Of a stretch of 64,000 bases of DNA, positions 8,265-17,849 are shown in pieces. The stretch lies in assembly GCA_023451825.1 (NCBI GenBank), contig JAEXYA010000048.1, positions 48,530 through 112,529 of the forward strand, written 5' to 3'. Below the pieces are notes generated by a model, which was given only the letters and a program-made list of their open reading frames with translations, was not told where the DNA came from and ran no database searches. The stretch comes from Pseudomonadota bacterium (lineage in GTDB: Bacteria > Pseudomonadota > Alphaproteobacteria > Rhizobiales > Xanthobacteraceae). The number at the start of each line of letters is the position of its first letter. Position 1 is the stretch's first letter. Both the position numbers and the translations under genes were made by a program.

Positions 8265-9620
8265 ATGCGCAGCACTTTGCTCTGCTCCGTCGCTTCCCTC
8301 GTCATGCTCACCTCTGGTGCTTTTGCACAGTCGGAAGGTGTATTCCCAGCCAAGCTCGCCGGCCATGCCGTGCTGCCGGCCGCTTCAACCATCGAAGCGC
8401 CCGCCGACGCTCCCAACGACTTGAAGACCTCGGGCAATTACACCACCGGCAAGCGCGTCGAGAAGCTCGGCAGCGTGATGGGCAAGTCCAAGGAACGCGA
8501 TACCGGCATCTCCCTGCCGATGAAGGGGCAGCCGCTGCAGGGCCATTCCGGCATCAAGACCATGCCCGATGGTTCGTTCTGGGTGCTGACCGACAATGGC
8601 GCCGGCTCGCGCGCCAATTCGCCCGACTACATGATCTATCTCAACCGTCACAAGATCGACTGGAAGAGCGGCAAGGTCGAAAGGCAGGAAACCGTGTTCC
8701 TGCACGATCCCGACAAGAAGGTGCCGTTCCGCATCGTTCATGAAGACACCGCCAAGCGCTACCTGACCGGCTCGGACGTCGATACCGAAGGCTTCCAGAT
8801 CGTCGGCGACAATTTCTGGATCGGTGAAGAATTCGGTCCCTACATCATCAAGGCCGACAAGACCGGCAAGGTGCTCGAATTCTTCGAGACCGTCGCCGAC
8901 GGCAAGCCGGTGCGCTCCCCGGATCACTGGCAGGTCGCCACGCCGGGCGCACCGGGCGCCAGCTACACCAATGTGAACCTGAAGCGCTCCAAGGGCTATG
9001 AAGGTTTTGCTGCGTCGAAGGACGGCAAGTTCCTGTACGGCCTGCTCGAAGGTCCGCTGTGGGATGCCGAGAAAAAGGACTGGGAAAAGGTCGACGGCAA
9101 GGAAGCCGCCCGCATCCTCGAATTCGACGTTGCGGCCCAGAAGTTCACCGGTCGCTTCTGGCACTATGTGTTCGAGACCAATGGCAATGCCATCGGGGAC
9201 TTCAACATGATCACCGCGGACAACGGCCTGATCATCGAGCGTGACGATGGCGAAGGCACCAAGGACAAGGCCTGCGCCGACGGCAAGCGCGGCACCGACT
9301 GCTTCCCCGACCTGCCGAAGCTGAAGCGCGTCTACAAGATCGAGATGAACGACAGCAATGTCGGCAAGCCCGTCCGCAAGGTCGGCTATATCGACCTCTT
9401 GAAGATCCAGGACCCAAACAAGCTGGCCAAGAAGCCGCTGAATGACGGCGTGCTACAGTTCCCGTTCTTCACCATCGAGAACGTCGATCAGGTCGATGCC
9501 ACGCACATCATCGTCGGCAACGACAACAACCTGCCGTTCTCGTCCAGCCGCGATCCCAACAAGGCCGACGACAACGAATTCGTCCTTCTCGAAGTCGCCG
9601 ACTTCCTGAAGGCGAAGTAG
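8265..9620 (+). CDS. Secreted esterase-like phytase-domain protein
   Basis: A 451-residue exported protein (signal peptide MRSTLLCSVASL to AFAQ). The body matches the esterase-like activity of phytase family: a six-bladed propeller-like protein with SGIKTMPDGSFWVLTDNG, DTEGFQIVGDNFWIGEEFGPYI, GFAASKDGKFLYGLLEG and DNGLIIERDDGEG. Acidic clusters could hold metal ions. It probably releases phosphate from organic esters in the periplasm, although many family members have no proven activity. The upstream Pho box fits such a role. The ATG at 8265 follows CAGGAG; the longer ATG at 8235 has no site. Confidence 0.85.
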   Translation: MRSTLLCSVASLVMLTSGAFAQSEGVFPAKLAGHAVLPAASTIEAPADAPNDLKTSGNYTTGKRVEKLGSVMGKSKERDTGISLPMKGQPLQGHSGIKTMPDGSFWVLTDNGAGSRANSPDYMIYLNRHKIDWKSGKVERQETVFLHDPDKKVPFRIVHEDTAKRYLTGSDVDTEGFQIVGDNFWIGEEFGPYIIKADKTGKVLEFFETVADGKPVRSPDHWQVATPGAPGASYTNVNLKRSKGYEGFAASKDGKFLYGLLEGPLWDAEKKDWEKVDGKEAARILEFDVAAQKFTGRFWHYVFETNGNAIGDFNMITADNGLIIERDDGEGTKDKACADGKRGTDCFPDLPKLKRVYKIEMNDSNVGKPVRKVGYIDLLKIQDPNKLAKKPLNDGVLQFPFFTIENVDQVDATHIIVGNDNNLPFSSSRDPNKADDNEFVLLEVADFLKAK

Positions 9621-9648
9621 ACGTCTCGCGAGATCTGAAAAGCAAGAA

Positions 9649-9675
9649 AGCCCTCCCGCAAAGGAGGGCTTTTTT
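9649..9675 (+). terminator. Rho-independent terminator of phytase-like gene
   Basis: Stem AGCCCTCC / GGAGGGCT with loop CGCAAA is followed directly by a run of six T. It lies 29 bases after the stop codon of the phytase-like gene. Confidence 0.92.
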
Positions 9676-9709
9676 GTCGCCTCCCCCGCGTCGTGGGAGA
9701 GGCGACACC

Positions 9710-11398
9710 TTACGCTGCTCGCACTTTCGCCAGGAACTCGTCCACTGCCTTGCTCAGGATGCCTGACTGGCCGTCGAGCTCCTTCGCATTGTTCAATACC
9801 GTGCCAGCGGCCTGGCCGGTCGCTTCTGCAGCTGCGCTGACGCCGCCGATATGCTTGCTGACCTCGTTCGACCCCGCCGCGACCGATTGAATGTTGCGGG
9901 CGATTTCCTGCGTTGCCGCGCCCTGCTCTTCCACCGCCGATGAGATCGTCGTCGTGATCTGGCTCATCTGCGCGATGGTGCCGGTGATGGCGCTGATCGA
10001 ACTCACGGCTTCGCTTGTCGATGCCTGCATGGCTGCAACCTGCGCCGAAATTTCTTCCGTTGCTTTCGCAGTCTGGCTCGCCAGAGCTTTGACCTCGGAT
10101 GCGACGACCGCAAAGCCGCGGCCGGATTCGCCTGCCCGCGCCGCTTCGATGGTCGCGTTGAGCGCCAGCAGATTGGTCTGCGAAGCGATGCTGTGAATGA
10201 GTTGCACGACCTCACCGATCTTCTCGGCGCCGCTCGCCAGCTGCTGCACGGTCGCATTCGTGCGTTCTGCGTCACCGACAGCGCGGCTCGCGATCTCGCT
10301 CGATGCAGCGACCTGGCGCAAGACCTCGCTCACCGACGCCGACAATTCTTCCGCGGCAGCTGCGACGGTGCTGACATTATCCGATGAGCGCGCCGACGCT
10401 GCGCCGACGGTCGATGCGCGCGAACTTGCATCGCTCGCGCTGGCCGTCATCGATTGGGCCGTGCATTGCATGCCGGCAGCCGCCGCCGATACCGACCGCA
10501 CGATGCCGTTGACGCTACGTTCGAAATCGTCAGCAAGGCTATCCATTGCCGCACGACGTTCGGCAATCGACCGCGCCTGCGCTTCCGCCTCGACCTTTTC
10601 GAGCGCGCGCATCCGCAACGCATTGTCCTTGAACACCTGCACGGTGGCAGCCATCGCGCCGATCTCGTCGCGACGGCCGATTTCCGGAACGGCGTCATCC
10701 AGCGCACCATCGGCGATACCGCGCATGCGTACACCGAGACGGTTGAGCGGCAACGTCATGCTGCGGCCGATCATCCAGGCCAGCATGCCGAGAACGGCGA
10801 TGACCACGAGAGCCGCGATCACCACCGATCGCGCGCTGTCCCAGACCTGCGCCTGCAGATCGTCGATATAGACGCCGGTACCGATTACCCAACCCCATGG
10901 CTCGAAGCCAACGACATAAGAGAGCTTCGGCTGCGGCTCAGCCTTGCCGGGCTTGGGCCACAGATAATCGACAAAGCCGGCCTTCTGCTTCTTCACCACT
11001 TCGGTGAACTCGACGAACAGACGCTTACCGTTCGGGTCTTTGTTACCAGACAGATCCGAGCCGTTCAGTTCCGGCTTGATGGCATGCATCACCATCTTCG
11101 GATGCATGTCGTTGATCCAGAAGTAATCGCCATTGCCGTAGCGTAGCTTGCCGATGCGGGATGCAGCCGCCTTGCGGGCGGCCTCATCAGAGACGCCGCC
11201 ACGTTGGACGGTCGCATATTCTTCCTGCGCGATCCCGAGTGCGAGTTCGGTGAGATGCGTCAGTTCTCCCTGGCGCTGCTGCTTGAGGGATTCGCTGAGC
11301 GTAGTGAGCTGCATCCAGGCAAGGCCCGCGATCCCGCAAAAGCAAAGGCCAATAATGCTGTAGATGCGAAGACCGATGGATAAACGAATAGGCGGCAT
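9710..11398 (-). CDS. Methyl-accepting chemotaxis protein with single Cache (sCache_2) domain
   Basis: A 562-residue chemoreceptor. Helix one (about 10-30) and helix two (about 185-205) bracket an sCache_2 sensor with GNGDYFWINDMHPKMVMHAI, DYLWPKPG and FEPWGWVIGTGVYIDD, a signature linked in this family to small carboxylates. HAMP and MCP signal domains follow, with the tip VVQLIHSIASQTNLLALNA and IEAARAGESGRGFAVVA. There is no C-terminal CheR-docking peptide. The start at 11398 follows AGGGTGAG; the longer ATG at 11482 lacks one. The end resembles that of the first chemoreceptor (FLxxVRAA), so the two signalling domains are recent paralogues with unrelated sensors. Confidence 0.93.
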   Translation of the reverse strand: MPPIRLSIGLRIYSIIGLCFCGIAGLAWMQLTTLSESLKQQRQGELTHLTELALGIAQEEYATVQRGGVSDEAARKAAASRIGKLRYGNGDYFWINDMHPKMVMHAIKPELNGSDLSGNKDPNGKRLFVEFTEVVKKQKAGFVDYLWPKPGKAEPQPKLSYVVGFEPWGWVIGTGVYIDDLQAQVWDSARSVVIAALVVIAVLGMLAWMIGRSMTLPLNRLGVRMRGIADGALDDAVPEIGRRDEIGAMAATVQVFKDNALRMRALEKVEAEAQARSIAERRAAMDSLADDFERSVNGIVRSVSAAAAGMQCTAQSMTASASDASSRASTVGAASARSSDNVSTVAAAAEELSASVSEVLRQVAASSEIASRAVGDAERTNATVQQLASGAEKIGEVVQLIHSIASQTNLLALNATIEAARAGESGRGFAVVASEVKALASQTAKATEEISAQVAAMQASTSEAVSSISAITGTIAQMSQITTTISSAVEEQGAATQEIARNIQSVAAGSNEVSKHIGGVSAAAEATGQAAGTVLNNAKELDGQSGILSKAVDEFLAKVRAA

Positions 11399-11531
11399 GA
11401 ACTCACCCTGGCAATGATGCTGAAATATGTAGTCAGCATCGCAGCGTGTGGTTTCCAGTTCATGAAGTGACAGGCCGCCCAACCGTGGCGTGATACCGGC
11501 CGTTCAACTTAAATACGCAAGAGAGGTATTC

Positions 11532-11564
11532 ATTGACCGACTTGATAGCCCACCGTCGGTCAAT
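11532..11564. promoter_or_regulatory. Perfect 10-bp inverted repeat upstream of chemoreceptor gene
   Basis: ATTGACCGAC and GTCGGTCAAT are perfect inverted arms separated by 13 bases, about 135 bases upstream of the chemoreceptor ATG at 11398. No T-run follows, so an operator is more likely than a terminator. The cognate regulator is unknown. Confidence 0.45.
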
Positions 11565-11616
11565 GCATGCGCGTTGCTACGATAGGACGCACGACTTCCG
11601 CGATTAAAATTGGATC

Positions 11617-11640
11617 AGCCCCGCCTTTGCAGGCGGGGCT
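11617..11640 (-). terminator. Hairpin after serA
   Basis: Arms AGCCCCGCC and GGCGGGGCT with loop TTTGCA stand 22 bases past the serA stop codon. The T-tract on the minus strand is poor and delayed, so termination is likely but inefficient. Confidence 0.6.
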
Positions 11641-11662
11641 ATTGGCGTCAGTCTGGACGTAC

Positions 11663-13252
11663 TCAGAACGTCAGCGTTTTCGCCTGCTTCACCTGCGGCA
11701 AAGTCTGGACCTTTGCCAACACATCGGCCGGCACCCGACCATCGACTTCCACCAACGCGATGGCATCGCCGCCCTGGCTCTGGCGGCCAAGATGGAAAGT
11801 CGCAATATTGATCTTGGCATCGCCGAGCAGCGACGCGAAGGCACCAATGAAGCCGGGCTTGTCCTCATTGGTGATGTACACCATCGACTTGCCAAATTCG
11901 GCATCGACGCGAATGCCCTTGATATCGACGAGGCGCGGCTTGCCATCAGCATAGACAGTGCCGGACACCGCGCGCTCCTGCTTGTCGGTCGTCACGGCAA
12001 TGCTGATCAGGCTTTCGTAATCGCTCTGTGCAGCGCGCACGACTTCATCCACCACCATACCCCGCGCGTGCGCCACGCTCGGTGCCGACACGACATTGAC
12101 GTCGCCCAGCATCGGACGCAGCAGGCCAGACAATGCGGCCGAGGTCAGCGCCTTGATTTTCATCTCGGCGACGGCGCCTTCATAGGTGATGGTTACCTTG
12201 GCGATGTCGCTGTCGGTGAGTTGGCCGGCAAAGGAGCCGAGCTTCTCGGCGAGCTCAATGAACGGCTTCAGCTTCGGCGCTTCTTCCGCCGTGATCGACG
12301 GGAAGTTGATCGCGTTGGAGATTGCGCCCGACAACAGATAGTCTGACATCTGCTCGGCGACCTGCAGCGCGACATTCTCCTGCGCTTCATTGGTGGACGC
12401 GCCGAGATGCGGCGTGCAGATCACATTGGGATGGCCGAACAGCACGTTCTTGGTCGCGGGCTCTTCGACAAAGACGTCGAAGGCGGCGCCGGCAACCTGG
12501 CCGCTGTTCAGTGCATTGGCCAGCGCCTGCTCATCAACGAGACCGCCGCGGGCGCAATTGATGATGCGAACGCCCTTCTTCATCTTCGCAATCGCCGCGG
12601 CGTCGATGATGTTCTTGGTCTTTTCAGTGAGCGGCGTGTGCAGCGTGATGAAGTCCGCACGTTTGAACAGGTCATCGAGTTCTACTTTCTCGACACCGAT
12701 ATCCTTGGCGCGCTCGGGCGACAGGAACGGATCGAAGGCGATGACTTTCATGCGCAGGCCGAGCGCACGATCGGCAGCGATCGCGCCGATGTTACCGCAG
12801 CCGATCACCCCAAGCGTCTTGCCGGTGATCTCGACGCCCATGAAACGGTTCTTCTCCCACTTGCCAGCCTGTGTGGACGCGTCGGCTTGCGGGATTTCGC
12901 GCGCGAGGGAGAGCATCAGGGTGATGGCGTGTTCGGCGGTCGTGATCGAATTGCCGAACGGCGTGTTCATCACGATGATGCCCTTGGCCGTGGCTGCAGG
13001 GATTTCGACATTGTCGACACCGATGCCGGCGCGACCGATCACTTTCAGGCGCGAAGCCTTCTCAATGATCTTTGCAGTGGCTTTGGTCGCCGAGCGAATG
13101 GCGAGGCCGTCATAGTTGCCGATAATCTCGGCGAGCTTCTCTTTGTCCTTGCCGAGATTGGGTTGGAAATCGACGTCGATGCCACGATCCTTGAAGATCT
13201 GGACAGCGGCCGGAGAGAGAGCGTCGGAGATGAGAACTTTGGGGGCGGTCAT
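11663..13252 (-). CDS. serA: D-3-phosphoglycerate dehydrogenase, long form
   Basis: The first enzyme of serine synthesis; it oxidises 3-phosphoglycerate to phosphohydroxypyruvate with NAD. The protein has 529 residues. The N-terminal catalytic and NAD-binding domains include GRAGIGVDNVEIPAAT, the Rossmann motif LGVIGCGNIGAIAADRA, the catalytic Arg in NCARGGLVDE and His in CTPHLGASTNEAQENVA. The allosteric substrate-binding domain and a C-terminal ACT domain (VYITNEDKPGFIGAFASLL) mark the long, type-1 form. The ATG at 13252 replaces a longer in-frame one at 13294 and follows GAGGA. The next serine gene, serC, lies just upstream in the same direction. Confidence 0.97.
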   Translation of the reverse strand: MTAPKVLISDALSPAAVQIFKDRGIDVDFQPNLGKDKEKLAEIIGNYDGLAIRSATKATAKIIEKASRLKVIGRAGIGVDNVEIPAATAKGIIVMNTPFGNSITTAEHAITLMLSLAREIPQADASTQAGKWEKNRFMGVEITGKTLGVIGCGNIGAIAADRALGLRMKVIAFDPFLSPERAKDIGVEKVELDDLFKRADFITLHTPLTEKTKNIIDAAAIAKMKKGVRIINCARGGLVDEQALANALNSGQVAGAAFDVFVEEPATKNVLFGHPNVICTPHLGASTNEAQENVALQVAEQMSDYLLSGAISNAINFPSITAEEAPKLKPFIELAEKLGSFAGQLTDSDIAKVTITYEGAVAEMKIKALTSAALSGLLRPMLGDVNVVSAPSVAHARGMVVDEVVRAAQSDYESLISIAVTTDKQERAVSGTVYADGKPRLVDIKGIRVDAEFGKSMVYITNEDKPGFIGAFASLLGDAKINIATFHLGRQSQGGDAIALVEVDGRVPADVLAKVQTLPQVKQAKTLTF

Positions 13253-13306
13253 GGGATGCGATCCTCGAAATTTGAGCCGGAATAGTTGCGACAAACGCAG
13301 CAGGCT

Positions 13307-13453
13307 CCTTCTCCCCGTCTAACGGGGAGAAGGTCGGGATGAGGGGCTTTTCGAGCCCGAGACGTCAGATGTGAGGAGAGTACGTGCCATGCCCCTCACC
13401 CGCCGCGAAGACGCGGCGACCTCTCCCCGCAAAAGGGCGGGGAGAGGTTAGGG
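13307..13453. repeat. Paired TCTCCCCG palindromic repeats between serC and serA
   Basis: Two hairpins share a TCTCCCCG/CGGGGAGA core. The first is CCTTCTCCCCG with CGGGGAGAAGG (13307-13333); the second is CTCTCCCCGC with GCGGGGAGAG (13421-13446). A smaller CGCCGCG/CGCGGCG stem (13401-13418) lies between them. They fill most of the serC-serA spacer. The form matches REP-like intergenic elements of the order. Confidence 0.7.
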
Positions 13454-13455
13454 AG

Positions 13456-14625
<1,170 letters not shown>

Positions 14626-14690
14626 GATCTATCCTTCCAGATAGTAAGCCTCCCGTTGGGGGGAGGTGTCCCGCAGCCGCAGATATTGGA

Positions 14691-14724
14691 AAGGCCCGGA
14701 TGCGTCAAGCGACATCCGGGCCTT
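14691..14724 (-). terminator. Terminator-like hairpin after small hypothetical gene
   Basis: Perfect 12-base arms AAGGCCCGGATG and CATCCGGGCCTT flank a ten-base loop, 22 bases after the stop of the small gene at 14746. The downstream tract on the minus strand is only moderately T-rich. Confidence 0.6.
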
Positions 14725-14745
14725 CACGGGTGATTGATCATGCAG

Positions 14746-14982
14746 TCAGACAGCGCCTTCGGCTGATCGCTCCGATGCATCCCCTTGCGCATGCCGCGCG
14801 GGCTCGGCTTCGTCATCATCAATACGCACCTCGGTTGGCGCCAACGGTGCGTCCTCCAGCAATTCCTGTGCTTCGACGACCAATTGCGCCGCCCGCCGCC
14901 TGCTGCCCATTTTCATGACGCGCTGATCGTCGACCTTCACGACGTAATCGGTACCGACTTTCTCAATGGAGTAATTTTTCAT
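14746..14982 (-). CDS. Small hypothetical protein
   Basis: A 78-residue protein beginning MKNYSIEKVGTDYVVKVDD. It has an apparent beta-hairpin N-terminus, a basic MGSRRRAAQLVVEAQELL helix, and an acidic, low-complexity tail. It has no signal peptide or membrane helix. I do not recognise a named family. Reality as a gene is supported by balanced codon use, a clean terminator downstream and the lack of a competing frame; the ribosome site (GGAATGAAG) is weak. Confidence 0.6.
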   Translation of the reverse strand: MKNYSIEKVGTDYVVKVDDQRVMKMGSRRRAAQLVVEAQELLEDAPLAPTEVRIDDDEAEPARHAQGDASERSAEGAV

Positions 14983-15153
14983 GCTTCATTCCAACGCCCC
15001 AGACGTAGATAGATACGTCGCTACGTCCCGGCCGTTCCGAAACAAAGCCCTGCGGGAGCACGCTGGTTTATGCGACATTAACCGGATCGCGAAACGGCGG
15101 CGCCGAATGATACCAGCCAGATTGAACCGCCCTCATCCAGCGTCGGCACACGT

Positions 15154-15181
15154 GAAAAAGAGCAGCATTTGCGGTGCTGCT
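15154..15181 (-). terminator. Rho-independent terminator of Gly/Pro-rich secreted protein gene
   Basis: Arms AGCAGCA and TGCTGCT with a seven-base loop are followed on the minus strand by C and five T. It is 44 bases past the stop codon at 15226. Confidence 0.8.
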
Positions 15182-15225
15182 CGTTCGTTTCATCTTTCGC
15201 GATGATCACCAGACGAACGATTGCG

Positions 15226-15579
15226 CTATCGTCCAACTTTGCCGGGAAAGCCTGGCGCGCTTGGATTATCCCCAGGCAACCCGCTCGGCGACGCACCGGT
15301 GCCGATGGTGCCCGGTACCGTGGTATTGGGAGCGCCCGGTTGGCTGCGCCCGCCTCCCATGCCGGTGGTGCCGATTCCCGGCGACACCGTCGCTGCGCCA
15401 GGTGCTGACGAGACGCCACCGCTACCGGGAGACGGCTGCGGCGCCACAGGGGCATCGATGATGCTGGACGACCCCGAAGTCCCACCATTGACGCCAACAC
15501 CCTGCGCCAACGCGGCGGAGGCTACGAATATCGATGCGATCGCGGTGATCGCACCGATGCGTGCGAAGCTAGACGTCAT
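15226..15579 (-). CDS. Small secreted Gly/Pro/Ser-rich protein
   Basis: A 117-residue protein with a clear signal peptide (MTSSFARIGAITAIASIF to AALAQ) and a mature part made almost wholly of Gly, Pro, Ser, Thr and Ala, with no Cys, Trp or Tyr. It should be exported and disordered. No known domain was recognised. The ATG at 15579 sits behind GGAGACC; the earlier in-frame ATG at 15642 would add a non-signal extension. Low-complexity exported proteins like this are common but uncharacterised in Bradyrhizobium relatives. Confidence 0.7.
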   Translation of the reverse strand: MTSSFARIGAITAIASIFVASAALAQGVGVNGGTSGSSSIIDAPVAPQPSPGSGGVSSAPGAATVSPGIGTTGMGGGRSQPGAPNTTVPGTIGTGASPSGLPGDNPSAPGFPGKVGR

Positions 15580-15738
15580 GGTGGTCTCCATCTCTCTGAT
15601 GAAGAGCCAACGGCTGCCGTCGTGCAGCGTTCCCTGCCACACGACGTGATGATCGCAGTTCGAGACGGCGGCTGATCGTATCCAACCCAGCCCAGAACAA
15701 TCTGCGATCTCAGCCAGGTCTCGCGTCTGTATCGACGA

Positions 15739-16566
15739 CTAGAACTTGTAGCCGACGCCTGCGCGGACGGTGTTGATCGTTGTATCGACCGACGAGGTGA
15801 AGCGGATGTATTCCCACTCCGCACGCGCAAACAGGCCACCGACCAGATTGATATCCACGCCGACACCCGCCGTGTAGCCATAGATCAAATGACTGTACTG
15901 GCCTTCGGTGACGACGGGTGACGTCTTCAAGCCGAGCAGGCTGGGTGGCGTTGTTGAACCAGGCCCGGCAATGACATTGTCCGTCACCTGCACCGACCGC
16001 ACGATGTCGGCTTGTCCGAGCGCGACGCCACCGAACATATATGGAAGGAGCGAACCAAAAGCGTAGCCTGCACGCGCACGGAATGTGCCGATGTCGTTGA
16101 TGGCAATCGAGCTCGAAGCCGACGACGTCACTGTATGATAGTCATTATCGGACAGGAGATTGAAGCGCGTCATGCTGGCATTTGACGCGCCGCCGAACTT
16201 GCCATGCAGGTAGCTCATTTCGACGCCGATCACGACGTCATCCCACTGCGAATTGTAACCGACGAAACCGCCATAGCCTGTGCTCTGCTTCGACTGGCTC
16301 GGGAAGCCGAGCGGCCATTGCGAAATGCCCATCTCGGCTTCGATCAGCGTGTTGGCGAGCAGCGACGACGTCATGCTCGAATTCGAACCGGAAAACTTCT
16401 CATCCGAGCTGCCATGGCCTACCTGGCCGCCGATGTAGAAGCCGTCCCACATCCGCCGCGGAGCGATCGGCTCATCCTGGAACGAACCACGGAGAAACGG
16501 CAGATCGGCAGCTTGAACAGCCTGCCCAAAGCAAAGAGCGACAGCGGCAATCAGAAAGCTACGCAT
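15739..16566 (-). CDS. Outer-membrane beta-barrel protein (Omp25/RopB-like)
   Basis: A 275-residue exported protein. A signal peptide (MRSFLIAAVALCFGQAVQA) leads to an eight-stranded barrel pattern: WDGFYIGGQVGHG at strand one, GGFVGYNSQWDDVVIGVEMSY, RARAGYAFGSLLPYMFGGVALGQ, YTAGVGVDINLVGGLFARAEWEY, and a C-terminal Phe in VRAGVGYKF for BAM recognition. The family gives small surface barrels without known transport. The start at 16566 precedes the signal peptide; the ATG at 16602 would only add a polar stretch. Confidence 0.88.
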   Translation of the reverse strand: MRSFLIAAVALCFGQAVQAADLPFLRGSFQDEPIAPRRMWDGFYIGGQVGHGSSDEKFSGSNSSMTSSLLANTLIEAEMGISQWPLGFPSQSKQSTGYGGFVGYNSQWDDVVIGVEMSYLHGKFGGASNASMTRFNLLSDNDYHTVTSSASSSIAINDIGTFRARAGYAFGSLLPYMFGGVALGQADIVRSVQVTDNVIAGPGSTTPPSLLGLKTSPVVTEGQYSHLIYGYTAGVGVDINLVGGLFARAEWEYIRFTSSVDTTINTVRAGVGYKF

Positions 16567-16653
16567 CACAAAATTCCTCAACTCACCAACTGACCTGATC
16601 ATCCCCCGTTAACCTTAATCATTGGTTGCAATCATACCGTAAGCGCAAAACAA

Positions 16654-16680
16654 AACGGCGCGGGATGATCCCGCGCCGTT
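16654..16680 (-). terminator. Terminator of second outer-membrane protein gene
   Basis: Perfect 13-base arms (AACGGCGCGGGAT and ATCCCGCGCCGTT) around one central base, followed on the minus strand by TTTGTTTTG. It lies 37 bases after the stop at 16718. Confidence 0.9.
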
Positions 16681-16717
16681 AAGTAGTTTTAAGATCGCAG
16701 CGACGCTGAACGCGCGG

Positions 16718-17575
16718 TTAGCCCTTGCGGATCAGCGGGGGCGGCGGCGGCGCGTAGGCCGGGGCAGCCTCGAGATTCCAGCGCACGCCCAAGCGGACGT
16801 CCTGCGAGGTCAGGTCACGATATTCGAAGGCGCGATTGCTTGTGCCGCCTGCGAAATTCGATCCACCGCCGGTGACCGCGGTACCGAGATCGAGATAGCG
16901 ATAGGCCAGTTCAACGGTGAAGTTGTTGTTGACCTTATATGCGAGACCGGCGTGAACGGCCCAAGCCAGATTCCACTTCTCGCTGCCATTCGCGTAGTAG
17001 GCGCTGGTGCTGAAGTTGTTAGCAGGGAATGTCGCGATGTCGCTGAGGCCGGTGGTCTTGTTATATGCGCCACCGACGCCTGCACCGATGAACGGCGTCA
17101 CGCACCACCAAGTGCCCAGATCGACATAGCCGTTGACCATCGCAACCCAGCTCGAATAGCCGCCATTGTAGCTGTCAGCGAGCGGGGAAACACCCGGCAC
17201 GCCGAGCAGTCCGTTCACGCTGACAAAATCCGTCCCGCTGAAGTTGACTTTGGAACGATATTCGCCGGTCACGTCAGCACGAAACCAGCTGTTGAACTGA
17301 TAACCAACACCGACGCCGTAGGACGTGCCGCTGGTGAACTCATGACCGTTCTGCTGGTAGGCAACGGTCGATGCGTCAGTATAGCCAGGAGCGTGAAGTT
17401 TGCCCTTGGTATTCGTCATTCCAACGTCGCCGCGCAGATACCAGCCACCGAAGTCTTCGACCGGCGGCGGAGCATACATCTGCGGCGGGGGAGCAATGGC
17501 CATGTCGGCAGCGAGAACAGAGGTCGACATGAGAGAAGCCGCACCTGCGGCCAAAATAAATTTCACGCTACGCAT
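16718..17575 (-). CDS. Outer-membrane beta-barrel protein
   Basis: A 285-residue exported barrel. The signal peptide MRSVKFILAAGAASL to VLAAD is followed by a Pro-rich spacer and barrel strands such as FGGWYLRGDVGMTN, YGVGVGYQFNSWFRADVTGEY, PFIGAGVGGAYN, HAGLAYKVNNNFTVELAYRY and VRLGVRWNLE. The end is a Pro-rich tail instead of a terminal Phe strand, which is unusual for BAM substrates. The second of two close ATGs (17575) is chosen because AAGGA lies eight bases before it. It is head-to-tail with the Omp25-like gene but has its own terminator. Confidence 0.87.
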   Translation of the reverse strand: MRSVKFILAAGAASLMSTSVLAADMAIAPPPQMYAPPPVEDFGGWYLRGDVGMTNTKGKLHAPGYTDASTVAYQQNGHEFTSGTSYGVGVGYQFNSWFRADVTGEYRSKVNFSGTDFVSVNGLLGVPGVSPLADSYNGGYSSWVAMVNGYVDLGTWWCVTPFIGAGVGGAYNKTTGLSDIATFPANNFSTSAYYANGSEKWNLAWAVHAGLAYKVNNNFTVELAYRYLDLGTAVTGGGSNFAGGTSNRAFEYRDLTSQDVRLGVRWNLEAAPAYAPPPPPLIRKG

Positions 17576-17790
17576 TGGCTTCATCCTTGTTGGGCCAGAG
17601 AGGCAAACAAACGAGGCCTCTCACTCGGAAACTCACAGGCGGACGATGACACCAATGTCTTAAGCGGCACTTAACCCTAACAATTAAGGTTGATAATTGA
17701 TGACGGTAAAGCGAACGACTTTCATCATTTGCCGCGCGAGCGCCAAATTCCCTAACACCGCTTTACGATTGTGTAGCTCCCGGAACGCAA

Positions 17791-17816
17791 AAACGCCGCG
17801 CGAGAGCGCGGCGTTT
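17791..17816 (-). terminator. Terminator of glmM
   Basis: Arms AAACGCCGCG and CGCGGCGTTT flank CGAGAG and run into TTTTT on the minus strand, 34 bases past the glmM stop codon. Confidence 0.9.
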
Positions 17817-17849
17817 GCAAACTCTTAACTATCTAAATGCGGATGAGGC

